64,000 nt of DNA, taken from the NCBI GenBank assembly GCA_963823495.1, contig CAWGLV010000001.1, forward strand, positions 1,798,001 through 1,862,000, given 5' to 3'. Both the position numbers and the translations under genes were made by a program. This document shows positions 17,850 through 26,497 of the stretch, piece by piece; within the stretch, counting starts at the first letter, position 1, and each line of letters begins with the position of its first letter. The notes below the pieces were generated by a model. It was not told the origin of the DNA and ran no database searches. It saw only the letters and a list, made by a program, of their open reading frames with translations. This stretch comes from DATDAH01 sp963823495. GTDB lineage: Bacteria > Actinomycetota > Acidimicrobiia > Acidimicrobiales > DATDAH01.

Positions 17850-18539
17850 ATGGACGTCACCCTCACCGCCGAGACCGGCCGCGCGCTGGGCAGCCGCTCG
17901 TCGCGCCGCCTCCTGCGGGACGGCAAGGTGCCCGGTGTGGTCTACGGCCTCGATCAGGACACGATCCCGGTCGAGGTGGAGTGGCCCGACCTGCGGACCG
18001 CCCTCACCACCGAGGCGGGGCTCAACGCCCTCATCACCCTCGAGGTCGACGGCCAGGAGGACCTGACCATCATCAAGGACCTCCAGCGGGACCCGGTCCG
18101 GCGCGCCGTGGTCCATGTCGACTTCCTGCGGGTGTCCCGCGACGTCGAGATCGAGGTCGAGGTCCCGATCGTGGTCGAGGGCCACGCCGAGAACGTCGAG
18201 CGCGAGGACGGCACCGTGGCCCACCTCCTGTTCTCGGTCCCGGTCTACGCCATGCCGGGTGCCATTCCCAACGAGCTCACCATCGACGTCTCGGCGATGG
18301 AGATCGGCGACGCCATCCGCGTGGGCGACCTCGACCTGCCCGAGGGCGTCCGCACCGAAGTCGACCCCGAAGAGGTCGTGGTGACCGCCATGGTCACCCG
18401 CTCGACCATCGAGTCCATCGAGGACGAGGAGGCGGCCGAGGCCGAGGCCGAAGCCGCGCTGGCCGAGGGCGAGGAGGCCGAGGGCGAGGGCGCCGAAGGT
18501 GGCGACGAGTCGGGCGGCGACGACTCCCCCGAGGAGTAG
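17850..18539 (+). CDS. rplY: Large ribosomal subunit protein bL25 (CTC/TL5 type)
   Basis: 229 residues. The N-terminal 5S-rRNA-binding L25 domain (about 1-95: GSRSSRRLLRDGKVPGVVYG) is followed by the TL5 beta-domain (about 100-190) and a low-complexity acidic tail rich in Glu, Ala and Gly (about 195-229). The acidic tail is common in actinobacterial Ctc proteins. pth starts three bases downstream. Confidence 0.9.
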   Translation: MDVTLTAETGRALGSRSSRRLLRDGKVPGVVYGLDQDTIPVEVEWPDLRTALTTEAGLNALITLEVDGQEDLTIIKDLQRDPVRRAVVHVDFLRVSRDVEIEVEVPIVVEGHAENVEREDGTVAHLLFSVPVYAMPGAIPNELTIDVSAMEIGDAIRVGDLDLPEGVRTEVDPEEVVVTAMVTRSTIESIEDEEAAEAEAEAALAEGEEAEGEGAEGGDESGGDDSPEE

Positions 18540-18542
18540 CCC

Positions 18543-19157
18543 ATGCGCCGCCGCGGCGAGCGCGGCGAGCGCCGCGGCACCCCCGCCGACCTGCTGGTCG
18601 TCGGCCTGGCCAACCCGGGCCGGGACTACGAGGGCACTCGGCACAACGTCGGGGCGGCCGCCGTCCACCTGCTGGCCGAACGCCACGGCGCCCGCCTGAA
18701 GGGGCTGCGAGGGGTGCCCGCCAGTGTCGATGAGGTGAGTGTGGCCGGCCGCCGCCTGGCCCTCGCCGTCCCGACCACCTACATGAACGAGTCGGGCCAG
18801 GCCGTGCGTCCGCTGGTGCGCCGGTTCGGGCTGGAGGACGACCTGGCCAAGCTCGTCGTGGTCCACGACGAGCTGGATCTGCCGCCGGGCCGCCTCAAGG
18901 TCAAGGTGGGTGGTGGGCTGGCCGGCAACAACGGCCTGCGCTCCATTCGGGACCACGTGCACTCCACGGACTTCCTGCGGGTGCGGATCGGGGTGGGCAA
19001 GCCCTCCTCGAAGGAGCGGGGTGCCGATCACGTCCTCTCGCGCCCCGGCAAGCGGGAGAGCCTGGAGTTGGACATCGCCGTGCGGGAGGCCGCGGATGCC
19101 GTCGAGCTCATCCTGAGTGACGGCGTCGAACGGGCCATGGAGCGGGTCAACAGGTGA
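18543..19157 (+). CDS. pth: Peptidyl-tRNA hydrolase
   Basis: 204 residues. After a short Arg-rich N-terminal extension comes VVGLANPGRDYEGTRHNVG with the catalytic His in RHN, then TYMNESGQAV, VVHDELDLPPGRLKVK and GGLAGNNGLRSI. It recycles peptidyl-tRNA that drops off ribosomes. Its stop overlaps the mfd start by 4 nt (GTGA). Confidence 0.93.
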   Translation: MRRRGERGERRGTPADLLVVGLANPGRDYEGTRHNVGAAAVHLLAERHGARLKGLRGVPASVDEVSVAGRRLALAVPTTYMNESGQAVRPLVRRFGLEDDLAKLVVVHDELDLPPGRLKVKVGGGLAGNNGLRSIRDHVHSTDFLRVRIGVGKPSSKERGADHVLSRPGKRESLELDIAVREAADAVELILSDGVERAMERVNR

Positions 19158-22100
19158 CCCTCCGCTCGCTCCCCGCTCTCCTCCGGGACGAGCCCGTGCT
19201 CACCGAGGTCCTCGGGGCGACGACCACGACCCTCACCGTGCCCGAGGCCGCCCGGGCCATCTTCGTTGCGGGCCTGGCCGAGCTCTCCAGCCGCCACCCC
19301 ATCGTGGTGGCCACCCCCACGAGCACGGAGGCGGAGCGGTTGGCCCACGACCTCCGGGTCTTCTGTGGCGAGGAGGGGGTCGACGTCTTCCCCGCGTGGG
19401 AGACCCTGCCCTTCGAGCGCGTCAGTCCGGCGGTCGAGACGATGGGCCGCCGTCTGCGCACGATCTGGCACCTCACCGATCCGGACCAGTCCCCCCGCGT
19501 CGTGGTGGCCCCCATCCGGGCCCTGGTCCAGCGCCTGGGTCCCCATGTCGAGGACATCGCCCCGGTGGTCGTCGGGTCCGGGGACCGGATCGACCAGCAG
19601 GGCCTCGTCGAGGAACTGGTGCGCCTGGGGTATCGCCGGGAGTACCAGGTCGAGCACCGGGGTGAGGTCGCGGTGCGGGGCTCCATCGTCGACGTCTTCC
19701 CGTCCACGGCGGACCAGCCCGTGCGCATCGACCTGTGGGGCGACGAGGTCGACCGCCTCAGTGAGTTCTCCGTGGCCGACCAGCGCTCCACGGTCGACCG
19801 CGCCGTCGTGCACCTGTTCGCCTGCCGAGAGCTGCTGCCCACCGACGACGTCCGGGAACGGGCGGCGGGCCTCGTCGGGACCGAGCCCTGGGGACGCGAG
19901 CAATGGGAGCGGCTGGCCGAGGGCCAGACCTTCGACGGCATGGAGTCCTGGATGCCCTGGCTGGCGGGGGAGGAGCGACTGCTCTCGGACCTCCTGCCCG
20001 TCGACGCCCTGATGTTGGTGGTCGAGCCCGCCCGCATGCGGGACCGGGCGGCCGACCTGCTGGCCGAGGAGACCGACCTGGCCACCACGCTGGCCCGGAC
20101 CTGGGAGGCCGGTGACCGGGAGTTCCCCCAGCTCCACCTGGACTTCGAGCGGCTGCTGGCCCACACCGACGCCCCCGTCTGGGCCTTGACCCCGGTGCCC
20201 GAGGGCCCGTCCTCCCCCGAGGTGACGGCCGCCGCCTGGGACCCGGTCATCGGCGACGGCGCGGTCCTGGCCAAACAGCTCCGGGACCTGCTGGCCGACG
20301 ACTACCGCCTGGTCGTGGCCGCGGACGGCGACGGGAGCGCCGATCGAATGGTCGAGGTCCTGGCCGAGCACGACGTGCTCGTCAGCCGCGACCGGGAGGG
20401 CCGCGACCCGCTGCCCGCACCCCGGACCGGCGTCGCCACGGTGGCCCCCCTGGAACGGGGCTTCATCCTGCCGGGGGCCAAGCTCGCGGTCCTCACCGAG
20501 CGGGACATCACCGGCCGGCGCCGGGCCCACCGTCCCGCCCGCCCTCGCCAGCGCGACGCCCGGGGCTTCTTCGACGACCTGACCGAAGGCGACCACGTCG
20601 TACACCACCAGCACGGCGTGGCCCGCTACGGCGGCATGGTGCGGCGGGCCATCGCGGGCCACGAGCGGGACTACCTCGTGCTCGAGTACCGCAGCGGGGA
20701 TCGGCTGTATGTCCCGTCGGACCAGATCGATGCCGTCCGCCATTACACCGGTGGGGACAGCCCCTCCCTGAGTCGGCTCAACGGCTCGGACTGGCAGAAG
20801 ACCAAGGCCAGGGTGCGCTCGGCGGTGGCCGAGATCGCTCAGGAGCTGGTCGTCCTCTACCAGAAGCGCATCACCAGCCCGGGAACGGTCTTCGGCCCGG
20901 ACACGCCCTGGCAACAGGAGCTGGAGGCGGCCTTCCCCTACCGGGAGACCCCGGACCAGTTCACCGCCATCGAGGCGGTCAAGGCCGACATGGAGGCCGA
21001 GTCGCCCATGGACCGTCTGGTCTGTGGTGACGTGGGCTTCGGCAAGACCGAGGTCGCCATCCGGGCCGCGTTCAAGGCCGTGCAGGAGGGCATGCAGGTC
21101 GCCGTCCTCGTGCCGACGACCCTCCTGGCCCAACAGCACGGCCAGACCTTCGGGGACCGCTTCGCGCCCTACCCGATCCGGGTCGAGGTCCTGAGTCGTT
21201 TCCTGACCGCCGGCCAGCAGAAGGCGGTGATCGAAGGCGTCGGCCTGGGCACCGTCGACATCGTGATCGGCACCCACCGCCTCCTGTCGGGAGACGTGCG
21301 CTTCGCCGATCTGGGTCTGCTGATCGTGGACGAGGAACAGCGCTTCGGCGTGAGTCACAAGGAGGCGATCAAGGAGTTCCGGGCCGACGTGGACGTGCTC
21401 ACCCTGACCGCCACGCCGATCCCCCGGACCCTGGAGATGAGCCTGACGGGCATCCGGGACCTGTCGATCATCAACACCCCGCCGGCGGACCGGCAACCGA
21501 TCCTCACCTATGTCGGTGACTACGACGAGCGGGCCGTGGCCGAGTCCATCCGTCGGGAGCTCCTGCGGGAGGGCCAGGTCTTCTTCGTGCACAACCGGGT
21601 CGAGGACATCGAGCACGTGGCCCGGGGCCTGAAGGAGCTGGTGCCCGAGGCCCGCATCGCCGTCGCCCACGGCCAGATGGACGAGGGCAGCCTGGAGAAG
21701 GTCGTCATCGACTTCTGGGAGGGTCAGTACGACGTGCTGGTCTGCACCACCATCATCGAGTCCGGCATCGACATGCCCACGGTCAACACCCTGGTCGTGG
21801 ACCGGGCCGATCTGTTGGGCCTCGGCCAGCTCCACCAGATCCGGGGCCGGGTGGGCCGGGCCGGCCAGCGGGCCTACGCCTACCTGTTCACCCCGCCCGA
21901 CCGGTCGTTGAGCGAGGACGCCTACGAGCGCCTGCGCACCATCGGGGAGTCCACCGAACTGGGCTCGGGCTACAAGATCGCCATGCGGGACCTCGAGATG
22001 CGGGGGGCGGGCAACCTGCTCGGCACCGGCCAGTCGGGCCACATCGCCGCGGTGGGCTACGACCTCTACTGCGAGATGGTCACCGAGGCGGTGGCCGAGC

Positions 22101-22600
22101 TGAAGGGCGAGGAGGTCCGTGAGCCCGCCGAGGTGAAGCTCGACCTGCCCCTCGACGCCAACCTGCCCTCCGACTACGTGCCCAAGGAGGAGTTGCGGCT
22201 CGAGGCCTACCGGCGGCTGGCCTCGGTCAGCGATCCGGTCCAGGTGGCCGACATCCGGACGGAGTGGGAGGACCGCTACGGACCGGTTCCCGAGGCCGCC
22301 GTGGCGCTGCTGGAGGTGGCCCGACTGCGCGCCGCCTGCCAGCGGGCCGGGGTCACCGACGTCGTGGTCACCCGCAACCAGGCGTTCTCCGGCCCCTCCC
22401 ACGTGGCCAAGCTCGGGCCGTTGGACCTCGCCGAGAGCAAGCAGATCCGTCTCCAGCGCCTCCTGCCCAAGGCCGTCTACAAGGAGGACACCGGCGAGCT
22501 GCAGGTCCCGGTGTCCAAGCCCGACGAGGTGGCGCCGGCCCTCGTGGCGCTCCTGGCCGAGCTCGTCCCGGCCTCCCCGCTGGTCAGCGCCGGTGCCTGA
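19154..22600 (+). CDS. mfd: Transcription-repair coupling factor
   Basis: 1148 residues. Layout: UvrB-homology region (about 1-330), RNA-polymerase-interacting domain (about 470-540, GDHVVHHQHGVARYGGM), then the SF2 translocase with Walker A GDVGFGKTE (about residue 625), DEEQRFG box, TATPIPRT, and QIRGRVGRAGQRAYAY, and the C-terminal TRCF domain. It pushes stalled RNA polymerase off lesions and recruits UvrA. Full length for the family. Confidence 0.95.
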   Translation: MTLRSLPALLRDEPVLTEVLGATTTTLTVPEAARAIFVAGLAELSSRHPIVVATPTSTEAERLAHDLRVFCGEEGVDVFPAWETLPFERVSPAVETMGRRLRTIWHLTDPDQSPRVVVAPIRALVQRLGPHVEDIAPVVVGSGDRIDQQGLVEELVRLGYRREYQVEHRGEVAVRGSIVDVFPSTADQPVRIDLWGDEVDRLSEFSVADQRSTVDRAVVHLFACRELLPTDDVRERAAGLVGTEPWGREQWERLAEGQTFDGMESWMPWLAGEERLLSDLLPVDALMLVVEPARMRDRAADLLAEETDLATTLARTWEAGDREFPQLHLDFERLLAHTDAPVWALTPVPEGPSSPEVTAAAWDPVIGDGAVLAKQLRDLLADDYRLVVAADGDGSADRMVEVLAEHDVLVSRDREGRDPLPAPRTGVATVAPLERGFILPGAKLAVLTERDITGRRRAHRPARPRQRDARGFFDDLTEGDHVVHHQHGVARYGGMVRRAIAGHERDYLVLEYRSGDRLYVPSDQIDAVRHYTGGDSPSLSRLNGSDWQKTKARVRSAVAEIAQELVVLYQKRITSPGTVFGPDTPWQQELEAAFPYRETPDQFTAIEAVKADMEAESPMDRLVCGDVGFGKTEVAIRAAFKAVQEGMQVAVLVPTTLLAQQHGQTFGDRFAPYPIRVEVLSRFLTAGQQKAVIEGVGLGTVDIVIGTHRLLSGDVRFADLGLLIVDEEQRFGVSHKEAIKEFRADVDVLTLTATPIPRTLEMSLTGIRDLSIINTPPADRQPILTYVGDYDERAVAESIRRELLREGQVFFVHNRVEDIEHVARGLKELVPEARIAVAHGQMDEGSLEKVVIDFWEGQYDVLVCTTIIESGIDMPTVNTLVVDRADLLGLGQLHQIRGRVGRAGQRAYAYLFTPPDRSLSEDAYERLRTIGESTELGSGYKIAMRDLEMRGAGNLLGTGQSGHIAAVGYDLYCEMVTEAVAELKGEEVREPAEVKLDLPLDANLPSDYVPKEELRLEAYRRLASVSDPVQVADIRTEWEDRYGPVPEAAVALLEVARLRAACQRAGVTDVVVTRNQAFSGPSHVAKLGPLDLAESKQIRLQRLLPKAVYKEDTGELQVPVSKPDEVAPALVALLAELVPASPLVSAGA

Positions 22601-22604
22601 TCCC

Positions 22605-22610
22605 TACGAT
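22605..22610 (+). promoter_or_regulatory. -10 element of the SurA-like lipoprotein gene
   Basis: TACGAT ends 9 nt before the GTG at 22620 and supports that start over the in-frame GTG at 22593, which lies inside mfd. Confidence 0.4.
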
Positions 22611-22619
22611 CCCCCCATC

Positions 22620-23249
22620 GTGAAGCGCCTCCTCGTCCTCACCGCCGCGTCGCTGCTCTGCCTCGGACTGCTCGGCTGTGCCCCCGACGACGAGTCCGCT
22701 CTCAGCGTCAATGGTGACGACGTCCTCACCGTGGGCGCCCTGACCGACGAGCTCGACCAGATGCAGGGTCAGGACGACTTCCTCACCGCCTCCGACGCCC
22801 GGGGCCAGGGCGGATCCCCCGAACGACCCAACCTGCGGTCGGGGTTCGTCGGCGTGGTCCTGTCCAACCACGTCTTCAACGCCTTGCTGGCCGAGGAGCT
22901 GGCCGCGGAGGGGGTCGAGGTCAGCGACGCCGACGTCGAGGAGGGAACCACCCTGCTCGAGGATCAGTTGGCGGCGCCGCCCGAAGGCGTGGCGCCCCTC
23001 GCCCTCGACCAGGTCCCCGGGGACTACCGCCAGACCCTCATCGATCTCTACAGCAGCTTCGTGGCCCTCGTCGGGGCCCTCGACGACGACCCCCAGGCGG
23101 CCCAGGACCGGCTGTTCGAGGCGCGGCTGGCGGCCGAGGTGGAGGTGGCCCGGCGTTACGGCCGCTGGGACGCCGAACAGGGCAACGTCATCCCGCCCGA
23201 GGGCCCCGTCGCCCCCACGACCGCACCCCTCCTCACCCCGGTCGGCTGA
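22620..23249 (+). CDS. SurA-N-like lipoprotein
   Basis: About 209 residues from GTG 22620. The N-terminus KRLLVLTAASLLCLGLLGC is a lipoprotein signal with a lipobox Cys. The mature part (SVNGDDVLTVGALTDELDQMQGQDDF onward) resembles the SurA/PpiC chaperone N-terminal domain; no PpiC isomerase domain is present. It probably acts as a membrane-anchored extracytoplasmic folding factor. It lies between mfd and mazG, where actinobacteria often carry a lipoprotein gene. Confidence 0.72.
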   Translation: MKRLLVLTAASLLCLGLLGCAPDDESALSVNGDDVLTVGALTDELDQMQGQDDFLTASDARGQGGSPERPNLRSGFVGVVLSNHVFNALLAEELAAEGVEVSDADVEEGTTLLEDQLAAPPEGVAPLALDQVPGDYRQTLIDLYSSFVALVGALDDDPQAAQDRLFEARLAAEVEVARRYGRWDAEQGNVIPPEGPVAPTTAPLLTPVG

Positions 23250-23264
23250 CCCCCGACTGGAATT

Positions 23265-23301
23265 GCGTCGATCGGTCACGCCAGGCGTGACCGATCGACG
23301 C
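23265..23301. repeat. Long perfect palindrome, copy A (3' end of the SurA-like gene)
   Basis: GCGTCGATCGGTCACGCC (23265-23282) and its exact reverse complement (23284-23301) around one central base. It begins 15 bp after the lipoprotein stop. The same sequence, with few changes, recurs at 44818 and 63232. Likely a terminator or a dispersed palindromic element. Confidence 0.7.
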
Positions 23302-23320
23302 CAGAACCGGGTGATCGGCC

Positions 23321-23326
23321 TACCTT
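23321..23326 (+). promoter_or_regulatory. -10 element of mazG (leaderless type)
   Basis: TACCTT ends 7 nt before the GTG at 23334. An in-frame TTG at 23325 overlaps the element and is unlikely to be the start. Confidence 0.5.
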
Positions 23327-23333
23327 GGCGGCG

Positions 23334-24614
23334 GTGAGCCGTGTCGTGGTGGTCGGATTGGGGCCGGCGGGACCGGAGCTGCTGACGGCCGAAGCGATCG
23401 CCGCCATCGAGCGGATCCCGCACCGGTTCCTGCGCACGACCCGGCACCCTGCGGCGGTGGCGGTGCCCGAGGCGGTCGGCTTCGACGATCGCTATGAGAG
23501 CGCCGACTCCATGGATGCCGTCTACCGCGGCATCGTCGAGGACCTGGTGACCGCCGCCACCGAGCACGGTGAGCTCCTCTACGCCGTGCCTGGTTCGCCC
23601 TCCGTGGCCGAGCACACCGTCGAGCTGCTGCGGTCCGATGACCGGGTCGAGCTGTCGGTCCTGGCGTCGGTGTCGTTCCTGGACCTCGCCTGGGACCGGC
23701 TCGGGATCGACCCGGTCGCCGTCGGGGCCCGGCTGATCGACGGTCACGACTTCGCCGTGGCCGCGGCCGGCGCGACGGGCCCGCTGCTGGTCGGCCAGTG
23801 CGACCGGCCGACGGTCCTCTCCGGCATCAAGCTCGCGGTGGAGGACGGCCCGACCGTCACCGTCCTCCAGCACCTCGGACTGCCCGACGAATCGGTCATC
23901 GAGGTGCCCTGGGCCGATCTGGACCGGGTCGTGGAACCCGACCACCTGACCTCACTGTGGATCCCGGCCCTGGCTGCGCCCGTCGCCGCGGAGCTGGTGG
24001 CCTTCGCCGAGGTCGTGCGTCGGCTGCGAGCGGAGTGCCCCTGGGACCGGGAACAGACCCACCAGTCGCTCACCCGTCACCTGATCGAGGAGAGCTACGA
24101 GGTCCTCGACGCCATCGACCTGCTGGGCGTCGACGAGGACGAGGGCTACCTGGCCCTCGAGGAGGAGCTGGGCGACCTGCTGTTCCAGGTCGTGTTCCAC
24201 GCCACCCTGGGGGCCGAGGAGGGCCGGTTCACCCTGGCCGACGTCGCCCGGGGCATCCACGACAAGCTCGTGCTGCGCCACCCGCACGTGTTCGCGGAGA
24301 TCGAGGTCGACGGGGCCGACGAGGTGGTCAGCAACTGGGAGGCCATCAAGCAGGTCGAGAAGGGCAGGGACAGCGTCTTCGACGGCATCCCCCGGGCCCT
24401 GCCGGCCCTGTTGTACGCGCTCAAGATCGACAAGAAGGCCGTCGCCCGCGGCCTGGTCGAGCGGGTGCCCCCGCCCGGGGGAGACGACCTCGGCGCCGAG
24501 CTGCTTCGGTTGGTCATGCGGGCCCGGGACGCGGGCCTCGACCCCGAGGACGCCCTGCGCCGCACCGCCAGGGCCTGGCGCGACGCACTGAGTGCCGCGG
24601 AATCGGCCGGCTGA
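23334..24614 (+). CDS. mazG: Tetrapyrrole-methylase-like / MazG nucleotide pyrophosphohydrolase fusion
   Basis: 426 residues. The N-terminal half (1-215, VVVVGLGPAGPELLT, YAVPGSPSVAEHTV) is a SAM-methylase-like domain as in YabN. The C-terminal half is MazG: RRLRAECPWDREQTHQSLTRHLIEESYEVLDAI with the metal-binding EExxE pattern, EEELGDLLFQVVFHA, KLVLRHPHVFAE and NWEAIKQ. It hydrolyses (d)NTPs to monophosphates and removes aberrant nucleotides. The pairing with enolase downstream is conserved in actinobacteria. Confidence 0.88.
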   Translation: MSRVVVVGLGPAGPELLTAEAIAAIERIPHRFLRTTRHPAAVAVPEAVGFDDRYESADSMDAVYRGIVEDLVTAATEHGELLYAVPGSPSVAEHTVELLRSDDRVELSVLASVSFLDLAWDRLGIDPVAVGARLIDGHDFAVAAAGATGPLLVGQCDRPTVLSGIKLAVEDGPTVTVLQHLGLPDESVIEVPWADLDRVVEPDHLTSLWIPALAAPVAAELVAFAEVVRRLRAECPWDREQTHQSLTRHLIEESYEVLDAIDLLGVDEDEGYLALEEELGDLLFQVVFHATLGAEEGRFTLADVARGIHDKLVLRHPHVFAEIEVDGADEVVSNWEAIKQVEKGRDSVFDGIPRALPALLYALKIDKKAVARGLVERVPPPGGDDLGAELLRLVMRARDAGLDPEDALRRTARAWRDALSAAESAG

Positions 24615-24801
24615 TCGGCTAGAAACCTCTCTGGGGAACACGGGCCACTCCAGCCACAGGAGCAACACCAACGTGAGCCTTCGCGTGTCGCGGTCAGGAC
24701 CGGATTGGCCTCGCCCCCGCTCAACACCGATCATGGCGCCTGCCCACCGCGCCCCGCGGCTCCGGGCCCGTAGGTCCCCCCACCGCAAGGAAGCAGCGAC
24801 G
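24615..24801. other. Noncoding stretch upstream of eno
   Basis: 187 nt with a possible -10 (TAGAAA at about 24620) near the mazG stop and an AAGGAAG ribosome binding site about 9 nt before the eno ATG. The enolase frame stays open back to 24592, but this stretch shows no enolase-like sequence. No riboswitch or small RNA was recognised. Confidence 0.4.
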
Positions 24802-26448
24802 ATGAGCGAGATCACCCACGTCGTGGGCCGTGAGGTCCTCGACTCCCGAGGCAACCCGACGGTGGAGGTCGAGGTCGTCCTCGACTCCGGTGCCCGGGGC
24901 CGGGCCATCGTCCCCAGTGGCGCCTCGACCGGCCAGTTCGAGGCGGTCGAGCTCCGCGACGGCGGTGACCGGTATGCGGGCAAGGGCGTCCAGACCGCGG
25001 TCGGCTTCGTCAACGGCGAGCTGGCCGGCCTCCTCTCCGGCCTCGACGCCATGGATCAGCGTGACATCGACCGGCGGCTGATCGACGCCGACGGGACCGA
25101 CAACAAGGCCCGCGTCGGCGCCAACGCGATCCTCGGGCTCTCGCTGGCCGTGGCCAAGGCCGCGGCCGGCGAGCTCGAGGTCCCGCTCTACCGCTACGTC
25201 GGTGGAGCCAACGCGCACGTCCTGCCCGTGCCCATGATGAACGTCATCAACGGTGGGGCCCACGCCGACAACAACATCGACCTGCAGGAGTTCATGATCC
25301 TGCCGGTCGGGGCCGCGTCCTTCGCCGAGGCCCTGCGGTGGGGTGCAGAGACCTACCACTCCCTCAAGTCCGTGCTCCATGCCCGTGGGCTGTCGACCGC
25401 GGTCGGCGACGAAGGCGGGTTCGCGCCGAACCTGGCGTCGAACGAGGAGGCCCTGGCCGTGCTGGTCGAGGCCATCGAGCAGGCGGGCCGGACCCCGGGC
25501 GAGGACATCGTGCTCGGCCTCGACACCGCTTCGAGCGAGTTCTTCGATGCCGCCGACCGTCTGTACGTGTTGGCGGGCGAAGGTCGGTCGCTGTCCTCGG
25601 CGGAGATGGTGGACTACCTGACGGCGCTCTGTGACGCCTATCCCATCGTCACCATCGAGGACGGCATGGACGAGGAGGACTGGGACGGCTGGGCGGCGCT
25701 CACCGAGCGGCTCGGGTCCCGCATCCAGCTGGTCGGCGACGATGTCTTCGTCACCAACACCGAGCGCCTGGAGCGCGGGATCCAGACCGGCGTCGCCAAC
25801 TCGATCCTGATCAAGGTGAACCAGATCGGATCGCTGACCGAGACCCTCGAGGCCGTCGAGATGGCCCACCGGGCCGGCTACACCGCAGTGATGTCGCACC
25901 GCTCCGGCGAGACCGAGGACACCACCATCGCCGACCTGGCCGTGGCCACCAACTGCGGTCAGATCAAGACCGGCGCGCTGGCCCGCAGCGATCGCGTGGC
26001 CAAGTACAACCAGCTCCTCCGCATCGAGGAGGACCTCGGTGAGGCCGCCGCGTATCCCGGAGCGGCGGCCTTCCCCCGCGAGGGGGACCTGAGGATGCGC
26101 AAGCCGCGGAGGACCACCATCGCCCTGGTCGTCGCCACCCTGGCGGCGGTGGGCTACATCATGTTCGTCCCCGCCCGGAACTACGTCTCCCAGCAGGCGG
26201 CCACCGACGACGCCGAGACCCAGCTGGCCCAACTCGACGCGCAGGTCGCCGATCTGGAACAGCGGCGGGTGGACCTGGAGGACCCCGAGCAGATCGAACA
26301 GGTCGCCCGCGAGCGCTTCAACCTCGGGTACCCGGGCGAGGAGGTGTTCGCGGTCCTGCCCGCGCCGCCCCCGCCGCTGCCCATCCCCACCGGTTGGCCC
26401 TTCGACGTGCTGCGGGCGGCGGCGGCGTCGACCGGCGCCCTGGGCTGA
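24802..26448 (+). CDS. eno: Enolase read in frame into FtsB/DivIC (fusion or missed stop)
   Basis: 548 codons with no internal stop. Residues 1-431 are a complete enolase: REVLDSRGNPTVEVEV, GASTGQFEAVELRDGG, MNVINGGAHADNN, GDEGGFAPNL, the metal sites D and E in GLDTASSEF and IEDGMDEEDWDG, GDDVFVTN, KVNQIGSLTET and SHRSGETEDTTIADLAV, ending in the usual AAYPGAAAFP. Met432 then starts a second protein (see 26095). Enolases normally stop near this point. A TGA exists at 26090-26092 in another frame, reached if one G of the run at 26082-26086 were absent. ATG 24802 has a good ribosome binding site. Confidence 0.88.
   Translation: MSEITHVVGREVLDSRGNPTVEVEVVLDSGARGRAIVPSGASTGQFEAVELRDGGDRYAGKGVQTAVGFVNGELAGLLSGLDAMDQRDIDRRLIDADGTDNKARVGANAILGLSLAVAKAAAGELEVPLYRYVGGANAHVLPVPMMNVINGGAHADNNIDLQEFMILPVGAASFAEALRWGAETYHSLKSVLHARGLSTAVGDEGGFAPNLASNEEALAVLVEAIEQAGRTPGEDIVLGLDTASSEFFDAADRLYVLAGEGRSLSSAEMVDYLTALCDAYPIVTIEDGMDEEDWDGWAALTERLGSRIQLVGDDVFVTNTERLERGIQTGVANSILIKVNQIGSLTETLEAVEMAHRAGYTAVMSHRSGETEDTTIADLAVATNCGQIKTGALARSDRVAKYNQLLRIEEDLGEAAAYPGAAAFPREGDLRMRKPRRTTIALVVATLAAVGYIMFVPARNYVSQQAATDDAETQLAQLDAQVADLEQRRVDLEDPEQIEQVARERFNLGYPGEEVFAVLPAPPPPLPIPTGWPFDVLRAAAASTGALG
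26095..26448 (+). CDS. ftsB: FtsB/DivIC septum-formation protein (C-terminal part of the enolase ORF, or own ATG)
   Basis: 117 residues from ATG 26095, in frame with eno. Basic N-terminus (MRKPRR), one membrane helix (about 8-27, IALVVATLAAVGYIMFV), a coiled coil (about 33-65, TQLAQLDAQVADLEQRRVDLE) and the DivIC/FtsB tail EQIEQVARERFNLGYPGEEV, ending Pro-rich. This family links the FtsQ-FtsL divisome complex to septal wall synthesis. A GAGG five bases before the ATG could start it alone. In relatives ftsB directly follows eno as a separate gene. As a fusion the enolase would be tethered at the inner membrane face. Confidence 0.7.
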   Translation: MRKPRRTTIALVVATLAAVGYIMFVPARNYVSQQAATDDAETQLAQLDAQVADLEQRRVDLEDPEQIEQVARERFNLGYPGEEVFAVLPAPPPPLPIPTGWPFDVLRAAAASTGALG

Positions 26449-26497
26449 CCACGCACTCGTCTGGGTAGATTCGCCCCACCGTCGAGTGGGGAGCGCT

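Noticed and set aside
19028..22402. A 1124-codon open frame on the minus strand opposite mfd
   Set aside because: Composition is a Gly/His/Val/Asp-rich mirror of high-GC codons; no domain is visible and mfd on the plus strand is full length. The same holds for the long minus-strand frames opposite eno, metG, tatD and rmuC, and for the plus-strand frames opposite coxL and the acyl-CoA ligase.
26486..26497. GTG 26486 as start of the exporter ATPase
   Set aside because: It lies within the ribosome binding site of the better placed GTG 26498; kept only as an alternative.
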